Both the position numbers and the translations under genes were made by a program. A stretch of 64,000 nt of DNA from Paracentrotus lividus. Its lineage: Eukaryota > Echinodermata > Echinoidea > Camarodonta > Echinidae. The notes under the pieces were generated by a model, which was given only the letters and a program-made list of their open reading frames with translations, searched no databases and was not told where the DNA came from. The stretch spans positions 38,325,528 through 38,389,527 of the forward strand of contig CALNVZ010003425.1 in assembly GCA_940671915.1 (NCBI GenBank), in the 5' to 3' direction. Positions 36,570 to 48,499 of the stretch are shown here, in pieces (within the stretch, counting starts at the first letter, position 1; each line of letters begins with the position of its first letter).

Positions 36570-37545
36570 TAATTTTACAATTAGTTTTACCTATCTAACT
36601 ATGCATTATGGAATGGTAATTCAAGTCAATTTAATATTGATAAAATAACCACGCTACAAAAAAGGGCTTTAAGAATTATGCATAACACACATAATACGAG
36701 CGCAACTGACCATTTTCCTTAAGTCAAAAATTCTCAAGTTTTCAGACCTATTTTATTTTCAAACAGGGCAATTCATGTATAAACTAAGAAAAACAAGAAC
36801 TTCCCACGTCTTTACAAGTATTGTTTGCGAAAACAGCCAAATATACAATTACTACAAGACAGGCTATTCTTATCATATCCCGCGGACTGCGCACCTTTTT
36901 GCCTTCTAAAACTATCGTTTTTTACGGACCGAAATACTGGAATTCATTAACTGAAGATATAAGACTTCCTGAGCTTAAACGTTTTCATAAAACAAATTAA
37001 AAAACAAATTCTTTCACAGACAAACAAAATTCAAGATGAACAAAGCAAGTACCCCACCCACCGAACCACCTCCCCATCCACTCTCTTTGCCAACTTCCTC
37101 CTTTTCCTTCACTTTTATTCTCATATTCAACATACCGCTTGTTATGTTCTCCCCCCCCCTTTTTTTTTACTCATATGATCATCTCTTTTCTCCTCCCATC
37201 GTTATTCAGTTTACATTACATTTTGTAAATATATGTATAGTATGCGTTAGAATTTATATTTTGAATAGCACAACATATAAATAATGGATTGCTATGCGTT
37301 TATTTTTTTTTCACTTTATAGGGGCATGTAATCTACAAGCATGTTTTTAACATGTCTCTTATTCTGTTTTTTTCTTCAAATGCACAGATGTTTATGCCTA
37401 AGATTGTGCTTTAAATTTCAATTAATAGAATTGGTAATACGGGTTTTTAAGATTAGTTTTATATGATTGTTATGTTATTTTGTTGTTGTTTTTTCCTGAA
37501 AGAACGGAATTAATAAATACTGAATTGAATTGAATTGAATTGAAT
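36570..37545 (+). pseudogene. LINE (L2/CR1-like) 3' end, truncated
   Basis: With frameshifts allowed, the plus strand reads TTLQKRALRIMHN, then LKILKFSDLFYFQTGQFMYK, LPSLFTSIV and TRQAILI. This is the typical end of the polymerase of L2/CR1-like LINEs. After about 37010 comes ~500 bp of AT-rich 3' UTR ending in a short (GAATT)n tail (about 37520-37545), a common end for such elements. It is 5'-truncated and full of stops. Confidence 0.65.
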
Positions 37546-38015
37546 GTGAAAATATAAACATTATTTGACTTTCTTCTTTTACTTCTTCTTCTTCTCTTCC
37601 TTTCTTCTTCTACCTTTTTCTTGACAACTTTTTGATTTTTTTTTTCTTTTCGTCGTCGGTCTTTCCAATGAAGTCTTTTTTTATATTTTATTTATTTTTT
37701 ATTTTGAGGCAGGCTATCTCTCAAAATGATATCTTCAAGGTTGGTAAATAAACATTCATGAATGTATCAATTTTGTTTATAGTATTATTTTCTTCCTACT
37801 AACAAGAAGGAGTTCAGGTGTTACAATGTATACTTAATTTCTTTTAGTGGTCCAACCAACCCGGAAAGTGTTGGAACGGTCGCCTCACAGGCGCTAGACG
37901 CATAGGGACTTTTATGCACGTCTGAGGGGCAAAGCATTACAATACCGCCACTTCGTTAATTGTTGTTTCCTAAATTCAGTTTAGCTAATTAAAAAGAAGA
38001 CGGTCCTTTTTCTTA

Positions 38016-38049
<34 letters not shown>

Positions 38050-40088
38050 CTTTAATAAATGCACCCCAGTGGTTTACTTCTTCTTCAATTATAAGTATCT
38101 TAATGTAATTATGCACTGGAAAAAAAATTCATCTATAACCCCCAAAGAATTAGGTGGCCAAATTTGTTTTCCTAATTTTGCTTTTACAATAATACGGGCG
38201 TAAAGTAGGTACTCCAGCGTTTACTATTTTGCAATTGCTGGCTCTCTCTCTCTCTCTCTTATCTCTTCTCTCGTTGTCTACCATCTCCTCTTCTGTCCTC
38301 TCTCTCTGGGACTACGCGATATCGATTGTCCCTCTCTCTCGTCATCTCCTCTGCCCTCCTATATGTTTATTTTGTGTGTGTCTTTATCTGTCTCTCAATC
38401 GTATCCTTTTCAACCTTAGATTTGTGATTATAATATCTTTCTCACCGTATTGCAAAATTCAATCACAACGCTAAACTTTAATACAAATAAGAGAGTTCTA
38501 AATGTGAAATTTATAATGTACTAAATATAATAATTATATTTACAAAGATGTGTACAATATTTTCAGTCAATGTCCTTCCTTGCTGGTGCTTCACCAAGTA
38601 TTTCGTAAGTTACGTACAACTTTACGATCAACTGGTGAAAAGTTCTGAACGATTGATAATATAATTTGTTTAGCACCATAGAACATGTCATTGAAATTTA
38701 GGAAATCTCCCGTAATCTCCAAGACAAAATTGAACAATGTGCTTCTGTATGATAATTTCTTACAAGTCCATTTCAGATTCGTCAATTTTGAATTTAATTC
38801 AATGACCTAAAAAGGTACTTTTAATAGTAATATTAATTTCACATATCACCTCAATCACCCCTTGATGCACTTTTAATGACCACTGCTTTAAATTGGAATC
38901 TAATAGCATCGACCACGACATTATGGTGTACCCTAAATGGTGTGAAATTGTTGGCATTATGTTCAATATCATAAGCTATGATAATTACTTAATCTTAAAG
39001 CAGTTAACACCGTCAATCGTTTATACCAGCTTACAAATTTATTGGAAAGCCATAGTTCTACAATCTGTAGTTTTGAGAGAAAAAAAAACAGGCATCGTTT
39101 GGTTTGCATGGTCAATATGTCAAAACGTCAAATCCTCTTTTCGGAGAAGTCTCATTTTATAAATTTTCGACGTCCTTAAAATACATCACGTATGTATGTC
39201 ATGTCATGTCATGGTTTTGAGCCATTCCTAATACAGAAGAGTAGTCCTATAAACATAGTGTTACACTGACCACGTGACGATGAAACACATTACGTGGATG
39301 TAAAACGATCGAAAATGGTGCAGGTCGCTCCAGTCACTTTTAATCATAAACCGACAATAAAAATAAAAAATAGGGGTATTCGTCATTTCCATCTTCCCCA
39401 AAAATCGACTCTTTCTCTCTTTACATTTATTTTACACTAGTTCTCCCTCTCTTTTTTTGCTCTCATACTCTCTCTCTCTCTCTCTCTATCTCCCTCTCTC
39501 TTAATACCCTTTTCTAATCCCCTATGTGCGTCAGAGTGCAACCGAAAATAAGCACACGCCCCTTCACCACTCGTGTTTGCAGGCTTTAAGCAATGAATGC
39601 GACTCAAAATGGGGGTTGAAGCACGACCTCCTGACTTGTACATGGCACTCCCCTCCCCGCTAAATATAGCCCCCTGCTGAACAGAAGTGACGAGAATTGG
39701 ATTTCCTTCCTACGGATAATTACCAACCCACATTATTGGTCTAGTAAGAGGGGTAGTCCTTAATGAATGAGCAGTGAGCATTGATGACACTAGACTAGCA
39801 ACTTGGCCCCTTAATTCAGAAGTCCGCCCCTCTGAATGAACTGGCAACGTCACAGCATCTCTACATATAGGACGGTTCTCGCCGGTATTTGTCACCAATC
39901 GCCGTTTTGTGCTCAGGATAATAACTTACCATCACTTGGATACTTTATCTATTTCTACTTAGAGATCTCTGACTTGTGATCACTTGTACTCTTTGCTCTT
40001 ACACTAGGAACATCTCCTTTTTAGCTTGTCTTCAAGCCATCTCGCCTTAATTGAGAGACACATCTCTAGTACTACACACAGTATCATC
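37546..40088. other. Intergenic region and 5' flank of P16
   Basis: A poly-T run lies at about 38019-38050, and CT-rich tracts near 38240-38400 and 39464-39500. No exon was recognised. The last ~400 bp, GC-richer than the rest, is the presumed promoter side of P16. I found no convincing TATA box and could not assign transcription-factor sites with confidence. Confidence 0.4.
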
Positions 40089-42912
40089 ATGAAGACTTTT
40101 GTTGCCCTCTTGTCTTTCATTGGTAAGTATAGGTGCTTAACCATGGAGTTCTAAAGATTTGGTCACTTTAAGATTCTTGTTACTTTTTTTGTGATTCGCT
40201 CTTTGCGAATAAAATTTTGTATGTAAATTTATAATCTTAAATATGTGTTTTATTTAAATCGTGATTGTAATTGTTTGTATGTTATGTTTTATTATTTTGT
40301 TTTATTTTGGTTTATTTTGGGACGGATCTCGAAGGAATAATGTGTCACATTCACATGGTACATTTGACCAAAAAGCACCGTATGTATATAAATATTTCCC
40401 AACATAAATATATTTCTTTGAACAGATCGAACATAATTAAAAAGTTTATTATTATTAAAGGAATTTACTGTTTACATGAATCTGCTTAGATATATTACGA
40501 ATTTATTCTTTTATAAATCTAAAATTAGATGAAATCCGAATCGACGGACTCCTCTGATAGGGAATCAGCTGACGTGAAAGCACGTGGTAGAGGAGGATGC
40601 GAATCATCCAGACAGATCTAAAAATAAATCATCCTGAAATTCATGTGTCATGGCACACATGACTATCCTTCTGTCCTATTTTATTTTTGGCATAGACGCT
40701 TTCCATAATTGTGCTAAAATATCTGTTTTATTTAACTGCGCATCGATTGTCGATCGATAATAATGATATCATTGCTTAAAATTGGACATTGTAGTCAGAA
40801 TAGTTGAATTGTTAAAGAATTTGGCCGAATAAAAAAACGACAAAAGAGCTTACTGAATTCCAAAAAATAGTAACAGCCATTTCTGACCTGAAACGTTTTC
40901 CTTTTGTCAATAGTTAATATATTTATACTTTATAGTCACAAGAAGACTAATTTCTTTCTTTTTTAAGACATTGCTTTTCATTGACTTTTTTAAACAAAAA
41001 TAAATATAAGCTAAAGAGATAAAGATTAAAACAGAAGCTTTACTTTTTTAATCCAATATATAATGTTCATATGTAATTTATTCTCTCAATTTCATAATGA
41101 TTGAATTTCCTTTTTAAATATTAATCCTTCCATCATGACAATGACATTAACTCGACGTTGTTTACTTGATCACCCTTGTTTGTTTATTAGATGTAATAGA
41201 CGAGGGATTATGTTTTAATGACTTGGACCCCTTTCCGCATTATTATCAAAAATTAATATTTTGAGAGTTTCATATAATGATCTTATTCATCAGATATGGG
41301 TACTAGTGAGATAAATCAAAGATCATTGATTAATCCTGAGCCTTACAACTTGTTTTTATATGTTTTTTAACCTCCTTTTTTTTTTAGATTTATATCATAT
41401 TTTTGTATTGAATGAAGTGGATCAGTAATTGTGCAGTAAAAATTTTGTTGACATGTTTTAACATTTTTTCGTACATGGATTGTGCTTCTGCATGTTTTGT
41501 ATGATTACCAGGGGGAAAGATGAATTGTCAATATATTTCCATTAACCATGCTTTAATCAATGTTAGGCCTACTATAAACTTGGGATTTCATACTTTTAAG
41601 CTGATGATCAATATTCTAATATAAATTTAATGCTGGTGGTTGGATTCTACGCAAACATGTAGCAATTCTCCATTGAAAGTTTTATTCATATGAACGAGCG
41701 ATTCAGACAAAACGGGAATTTAGCATTAGAACATTAAATTCAAATTAAAAAAATAACCGAATAGTAGTGGCAATAGTGTTTATGACGTGATTTTTTTTCT
41801 CCAAATGCTATGATGTAAATGGGCAGGTAGGTAGAAAACAGGAAAGGGCTGTTTGTGATAAGTTCAAATATATCGTTCTTAACCTTGCTCATTGACGTTG
41901 GCGATTATTGTGACTCATGGTCTGCTTCCGAACAACGATTGTGTTGGCTCTGGAGAATGACAGAAGGTTACCATGCAGCCTTATAAAAAGACTTCGTCAT
42001 TACGATTTTTTTAAATATATGATAGTTAAATACGTCGGAAAAAAAAAACTTGTGTTTAATGATAACCCCAACAAAAAATCGTTATATTTATACGCATTTC
42101 TATTGTTCTGGAGCCCTGAATTCATGGCCCTTATACGAAACCTACACAAAGGCATGGGATGGCGTGCGAAAATTGAATTTTTCTTGATTGTAGAAAACTA
42201 CAGCACTAGATGTAATGAAAAAAATGCAGAAGAAAGTCTGATTTTCCTGCTTTATGAAAATACCAACCAATACCAGATTGTGATTAATCTTCATACTGTT
42301 AAAAAAAAAAAAAAAAGTTTATTTGACACAGACTGTCTAACATTTAACATTATTTAGTTTGAGTATATGGCTTTAACAAATATTTATCGTGTCTTTTCAG
42401 CCGTTGCAGCGGCAGTACCGGGTACGGGTACCGGAGGTTTCCCGGGAACAGATGGCACCGGGTTCAACACGGGATTCAACCAAGGTGCAGGTGCAGCAGC
42501 GGGAGGAGAGAACCCCATAGGAGCCGGTAACGGTGGCTGGGGAGACGCTATGGGCGGAGCAGGAGCAGTCGGAGATACAAGCACAGGAGGTGTTGATGCT
42601 ATGGGAGGTGCTATGGGAGGATCCAGTGCTGACTATGGAGCATCTGATACCGGAGGTGATACCAGCGATATGGGAAGTGATGATGATAACGGCAGTGATG
42701 ATGACACGGGCAGCGATGACTCATCAGAAGACAACAGCAATGGTGGCAATGGCAACGGACTATCAAACCTTGGTGCAATGAGCGTACAACAGAAGAGCGG
42801 TATGGCATTTGGTATCATCTTTGCAGTAGGGGCCGTCGTAGCAGTTGCCGGTGTTGGATACTTTGTCTACAGGAAACGACAAAATGGCGCCCAGATGCTT
42901 CAAAACGCGTAA
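40089..42912 (+). CDS. P16: P16, skeletogenic-cell type I membrane protein (two exons)
   Basis: Exon 1 is 40089-40122 (donor GTAAGT) and exon 2 is 42401-42912 after TTTTCAG, joined in phase 1 for 181 residues. The signal peptide is residues 1-16 (MKTFVALLSFIAVAAA). A Gly/Ala/Thr-rich stretch covers about 17-97, and an Asp/Ser block about 98-122 (SDDDNGSDDDTGSDDSSEDN). One membrane helix runs about 145-167 (GMAFGIIFAVGAVVAVAGVG), with a short basic tail, YRKRQNGAQMLQNA. Composition, size and topology agree with P16 of sea urchin primary mesenchyme cells. Published knockdown work reports that P16 is needed for skeletal rod elongation; it is thought to act at the plasma membrane or syncytial cable in mineral deposition. 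The gene name rests on recall of the family, not on an alignment. The intron is 2278 bp. Confidence 0.85.
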
Positions 42913-43352
42913 ATAATAACTTTGCCCCATTTATATAAAACTCTTGTCGTCTTTTCCCTCTAAAAACACTGCCAACCAAAGGTGCTGAGACGACTTCTGC
43001 TGCTAGAACACCAGACGACGATACTTTTGAATTCTAGTTGTCAAACTCATTACCGTTTGGGCAACTCAGAGGCCCGGAACTTCAACTTGAGTAGAAATGA
43101 TGGTGCGCTTGAAGATGATAGTGCCTTATGTTTTCTTTCAGACGTCGTTCACTGACTTTAGAAAACATTGTTAAGAGTCAAATTGGACTATGCAATCTCT
43201 TTAAATGGGTCATCTTATATCTTTGCCCATGGGTTTTAAACAGTTGAAAAGAATCCCATTACCCAGGGAGTAAACATGATCAAAATATCCCTGGGTTCAT
43301 TAAATTGACCCGATTGTCAATGTGAGAACTTCAAGGCAGATTGTTTGTTAGT

Positions 43353-43539
43353 TACACTCTACGAAAATACTTTGCACTTCATTATTTAAATGTGCAGACC
43401 AATGTCATGGAGCACTTGGAGCACCTTTAGAGATGCACCCAGCTTTAAACGTGCAAATTAGGTTGCAACTTTAAAGGTGATTACATCAGTAAAGGTGCTG
43501 CCAGTGTGACATTTAAGGGTGCAAATTTCTTAGAGTGTA
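43353..43539. mobile_element. Short MITE in the P16 3' UTR
   Basis: It starts TACACTCTACGAAAA and ends with the near-complement TTTCTTAGAGTGTA. TTTGCAC/GTGCAAA motifs lie just inside both ends. It is 187 bp long with no coding capacity, inside the probable 3' UTR of P16. Confidence 0.65.
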
Positions 43540-43960
43540 CATTACCAAAAAATTACATGTTTTAAAGACCGAATAGTGGTAAATGATTATATTCTAAGTT
43601 TATTCATTTTTGTTCTTCAAATTCATCCCCATAACTTGTAGTACACTTTTTTTCCTTTAATGGTGAGCAAAATCTTTTGACTATCAAGGCGATATGATTT
43701 TTTTCGTAATGTTTAATAGCCCCTTGTTTCGTTTTTCATTTGCTTTAGGTTTTTTTTGTTTTAGCCTCTCAATCTTTTGGTTTTATTTGCTCTCCAAATT
43801 ATCATATTCATTTTGAACAATTTATTTTTGAAAATAATAAGTGTATTTACATAAATTATTGTATACATACTTCATTATATTCCTCATTAAATGACTTTGT
43901 CTAGTGCGCTAAAATGCGTTTAATACAAAGTCATTTAAGAGAGCTGCATTATATTGTTTG

Positions 43961-43966
43961 AATAAA
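43961..43966 (+). terminator. Candidate P16 polyadenylation signal
   Basis: AATAAA lies about 1.05 kb after the P16 stop codon, followed by TG/T-rich sequence (GTGTTTTTTATTTG near 43999). Confidence 0.45.
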
Positions 43967-45331
43967 ATAATACCTGTTTTGGAATTGAGTTTGGAAATGT
44001 GTTTTTTATTTGTTCTTCCTCCCACACTTTTTTCTCTCTTAACAAAACAAACTTTGCTCAGATGATTTCAGGAATATAAATATAAATTTCTGCATTGTTA
44101 ATATAGATTAGAATCTGACAAACAATTGGCTGTTGGTTGTTTGGAGTGCTGAGGAATATGGAAGAGTTTATGTTGGGTAGATTGGTGCTAATAAATCCAA
44201 AACAATTGGTAGTGCAAGAGAGAGAAAGAATAAGCGTGAATACATATAAACGAGTAAAAACATACATAAAGAAGTGAGACGAAGATATAGACAGAGAAAC
44301 AGAGATAGAGAGAGATGGGATTGAAAATAAAATAGTATTATATATTGAAATAGGGAAGTTTGTATTAAAAAGCAATTGGAAAAATATTGCGTTCCCAATG
44401 ATTTTAAGATATGATGATCTATACAAGTTGTTCTTCTTTAAATGATTGTTACACCAAAAAAAATGAGTCTTAAGAAGAATAATAACAAGCGCATTTGACC
44501 TACATCAGTTTCACGAGTTTAATTAATACTTCCACTATTGGTTTAGTTGTGGGTCCAATTCGGTAGCGGAAACACGTTTAGGTGGTAATGGTCTCGTGGA
44601 AGAAGGAAATTAAATTAGGATTCTGTAGATGACACTGAACCCTAATAGTAGCATCACGCGGTAGGGCGGAAGAAGGGGCACATCAACAATTGCTCTAATC
44701 CCAAACAACACTCGTGAAATTTAAAGGACAGGTAATCACTCAAAAAATTAAGCATATAATTTATTTCTACATGGTACTCCCAAAAAAAATAATTATTGCC
44801 GGAATCTCAACGATTGCACCATAATGATCGTTTTGAATGTGGTATCTTCTAAGATTTAAAAATAAATCATACCAAGCCAACTCCAGATTTAATCAGTTGA
44901 ACGCACCATATGAATTTATTACGTATGATTACCCCCACATTTGTAAACCAACGCCGACTCTATTGACACGACAGAATGCCAAGCGCTGTATTTAACCGAA
45001 ATACAATTGACAGGTAGTACGTCACCGTCACATGATGATTAATGGCCATGCAACGTCTGAGATTTCAGACATTAATCTTTTTCTTCTTCTTTCTTCTTTT
45101 TTTTTTCGAGTTTGTACTTAAAGCATATAATTGTTTTTCTTTTATTACATGACCGGATGAAGTTTGCGTCTAAGGTTTCTTTTTCGGATTCATGAAGACC
45201 AACTCAGGTTTCGTTGACGATAAAGTTTAATATCACATGCCGCTAATTCAGCATAAGAAGATGCCTTTCAAGAATCAGTAATACACACTAGAATATAAAT
45301 TTTGAAGTAATTTCGACGCGGACAGCGTGAC

Positions 45332-45365
45332 AAAAGTCACTCCATTGGGACACGGATCAACGCAA
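45332..45365. repeat. Isolated upstream unit of the 35-bp minisatellite
   Basis: AAAGTCACTCCATTGGGACA and CGGATCAACG match the array unit, separated from the main array by ~145 bp that includes a CT tract. Confidence 0.75.
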
Positions 45366-45511
45366 TGGGCAGTCGTCTCAGTGAGCAAGCAATCTAATTT
45401 TTGGGGGAAAACGACCAGGAAAAAACGACGTTAAGTCCTCTTCATAAGACCCGCTTCCCATCCACTCTCTTTCTCTTTATCTCTCTCTCTCTCTCTCTCT
45501 GTCACTCTCTC

Positions 45512-46480
45512 CAAGTGATAAAATCACTCCATTGCAATACGGATCCAAGTGACAGAAGTCACTCCTTTGCAACATAGATGCAAGTGATCAAAGTCACTCC
45601 ATTACGACTACGGATCCACGTTGATAAAAAGTCACTCCATTGCGACAAGGATCACAGTTGAAAAAGTTACTCCATTGTGACACGGATCCAGGGGATAAAA
45701 GTCCCTCAATGAGACACGGATCTCAAGTGATAAAATTCACTCCATTGCGACACGGATCCGATCCACGGGATAAAATCACTCCATTGCGACACGGATCCAC
45801 GTGATAAAAGTCACTCCATGGCGACATGGATCCACGTAATAAAAGTCACTCCATTGGACACGGATCCAGTGATAAAATTCACTCCATTGCGACACGGATC
45901 CACGGAATAAAAGTCAACTCCATTGCGACACGGATCCACGTGATAAAAGTCACTCCATTGCGACACGGATCCACGTGATAAAATTCACTCCATTGCGACA
46001 CGGATCCAAGTGATAAAAAATCACTCCACTGCGATACGGATCCACGTGATAAAAGTCACTCCATGGCGACACGGATCCACGGAATAAAAGTCACTCCATT
46101 GCGACACGGATCCAAGTGATAAAAATCACTCCACTGCGACACGGATCCACGCGATAAAAGTCACTTCATTGCGACACGGATCCACGGAATAAAGTCACTC
46201 CATTGCGACAAGGATCCAAGTGATAAAGTCACTCATTGCGCGAGCGATCCAAGTGATAAAATTCACTCCATTGCGACGCGGATCCACGGAATAAAAGTCA
46301 CTCCATTGCGACACGGATCCAATGTGATAAAAGTCATTCCATTGCGACACGGATCCACGCGATAAAAGTCACTCCATTGCGACACGGACCATGTGATAAA
46401 AGTCACTCCATTGCGAGAACGGATCCACCCGATTAAAGTCTCTCCTATTGCGAGGACGGATCACGTGATAAAAGTCAATC
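45512..46480. repeat. 35-bp minisatellite array, about 28 units
   Basis: The consensus unit is GATCCACGTGATAAA, then AGTCACTCCATTGCGACACG. Most units carry a GGATCC hexamer and a short internal inverted repeat (GTGA...TCAC). Units vary mainly at CACG/CAAG/CGGA after GGATC and by one-base indels, so no frame stays open. (CT)n tracts preceded by CCACTCTCT border both ends (45477-45500 and 46502-46560). Confidence 0.95.
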
Positions 46481-46501
46481 TTTCATATGTTTTTCCTTAC
46501 C

Positions 46502-46610
46502 CACTCTCTCTCTCTCTCTCTCTCTCTCCTCTTCTCTCTCCTCTCTCTCTCTCTCTCTTCTATTTATCTTCCTCTTTCTTTTTTCTTTTTTTTTTTTTTT
46601 TTTTTTTTTC
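46502..46610. repeat. (CT)n tract and poly-T
   Basis: CT dinucleotides with short interruptions, followed by a 23-nt T run. Accounts for the Ser/Leu- and Arg/Glu-rich frames here. Confidence 0.9.
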
Positions 46611-46971
46611 GGTTCGGTTTGAACAAAGAGTGCACTGTAGTGTATTTGTATCAAATCACTCATGTATCATGAAATATGCAATCATGTACCGGTGCACCTT
46701 TTGTATTTACATGTATTTGTGAATATGAATATGTGAATATCACATTTATCACCCAAACCTGAAAATTTGAAAATATTTCAATGCATAATACGACTATTTC
46801 GTTTTACCCATTGTATTGTGAGGGCGCTCTTATTTCAATATTAATCCAAATTAGAGTGTCATGATAATGTAGACAAGTTGTAGGACCTATGTATAGTTGT
46901 GACATAATGTCTATGCTTGGAATCCACGCCATATATATTTAAGTTATTTTGTTTTCTTTTCTTTTTTTAAT

Positions 46972-47286
46972 TATTATCATTATTATTATTTTAATTTAAT
47001 AATAGTTACATTTTTATAGCGCTTAATACATATATCCACCTTGGTGTTCCTAAGCGCTTATACTGTTAACTAATTATTACCCGGCTTAGCTAGGCTACCT
47101 CGAAAGGTGCTCACAGCATTCAAGGAATTGCTTCCTACCGGTACCCATTTACCTCACTTGGGTCAAGTACGGCAAATTTGCAGGTTGACACCTTGCCGAA
47201 GGATGCTAGTGGTATGGACGGGATTCGAACCGCGTACCTTGTGATCGTAAGTCCAACGACTTATCCACTCGACCACACCACTCCCA
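46972..47286 (-). mobile_element. Full-length tRNA-derived SINE
   Basis: Read on the minus strand from 47286, a tRNA-like head has pairing ends (GTGGT and ACCAC), an A-box-like TGGTCGAGTGGATAAG and a perfect B box, GGTTCGAATCC. A ~200-bp body follows, then the tail AAGCGCTATAAAAATGTAAC and an (AAT)-rich end. The same tail module occurs in truncated form near 9147 and 51468. Intact pol III boxes suggest a fairly recent insertion. Confidence 0.8.
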
Positions 47287-47362
47287 CTAGTTTAATAAAT
47301 TTATTAAACTACAATTTAGGAAATGCATGACACTATTTTATTTTTCTTTTGAGCACGGGGCT

Positions 47363-47479
47363 CCGTTACACAAAGTTTTGCAATCAATCGCAAAATGGCA
47401 ATAAACAATCACAATCGCTGTTGCGAGTACAGCCATTCTTTCAAATTTGCAATTGATAGCAAACCTTTGTGTTACGGGG
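47363..47479. mobile_element. Small foldback element (117 bp)
   Basis: CCGTTACACAAAG at the left faces CTTTGTGTTACGG at the right. TTGCAATCAATCGCAAA and its near-complement lie inside. Non-coding. Confidence 0.65.
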
Positions 47480-48073
47480 AAGGCGACCCCAAAACCAAAC
47501 CAAAATCAAACCTAAACAGTACACATATACTAAGATGAAACATCTCTTGACTATGTAAAGTTCAACTATTCTTGCATCATTTGTGACTTGTTTCTGTGAG
47601 AAACTCTAGTCTGAGGCTATCATGAAATAAAGAGCGCCCCCACAAAATATTGTGGTAATTTTTTTTCTTTTTTTTCATCAACAATTGATCTCTTGGAATA
47701 TCCCGGAGAGTGTTCCTTTATTGACTGTCTAGAATGCAGCCCTTCAATTACACATTTTCATCAAAGAAAGTTACTTAGACATCACAACTAAGTTGTTCAG
47801 CGATTTAGTACAAAAACTGAAATTCTTGAAATAGCAGGCCCGTAGCCAGGATTTTTCATACAGTAACCTAAAAATACGAAGTTTTAAATTCTCCTAAACA
47901 AAATTAGTGAAAATGTTTGGTTATCCACATGGGAGACCGCCTTCATCGGTGACAATGTGCCACCATATATAATGATCAGAAATAAATAACAATATAATAC
48001 ATTCCTAAAAAACAGTTGACCTTGCTTTTCCTGGGGGTCGCACCCCCGGCTACGGAGCGGAATCGTACATAAT

Positions 48074-48326
48074 GCGGCGGTCACAACTCGCCGTACCTTC
48101 GACATGCAACTCTCTACGATGGATTTCGTAGAAAAATCGTACAGCGCAGGTACCTCGGAGCCACGTTGCATGTACGACGTGTAGGAAGTTTTTTCCAATC
48201 ACCTTAATACAGAAACGCAGGAATCGCAGAAATTGACCAACGACCTGTGCATGCATTGTATATACATGCAACGCAGGCTATGTTGATGGCACGTGCACCG
48301 TAGCCTACGACGAGTTGTGACCGCCG
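48074..48326. mobile_element. MITE with GC-rich terminal inverted repeats
   Basis: It begins GCGGCGGTCACAACTCG and ends CGAGTTGTGACCGCCG. The interior is rich in CGTA/TACG motifs. A related end (GGTGGTCACAACATG) occurs near 59105. The overlapping minus-strand frames are not genes. Confidence 0.75.
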
Positions 48327-48499
48327 TATAAGGTGTAAATAGACAACTTATCACATAATCGAAAAAAAAGGAAGTATATACCTATGTATAGTTAGGGGTA
48401 ACAATTTTAAAAAAAACTTTCTTTAATTTAGGGTGAAAATTGCATCCTAACGACAATGTTGGTGAGAAAGATTGGATATATGTTTTCGTGCTACCAACA

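Noticed and set aside
41917-42357. 146-codon open frame on the plus strand inside the P16 intron
   Set aside because: It has no recognisable domain, no splice logic, ends in a poly-A-encoded Lys run, and lies wholly within the intron of a gene on the same strand. Chance opening is more likely.
42384-42818. Pro- and His/Cys-rich minus-strand frames over P16 exon 2
   Set aside because: Complements of the Gly- and Asp-coding codons of P16; no independent evidence.
46393-46722. 109-codon frame over the end of the minisatellite
   Set aside because: Composed of minisatellite, CT tract and poly-T; low-complexity artefact.
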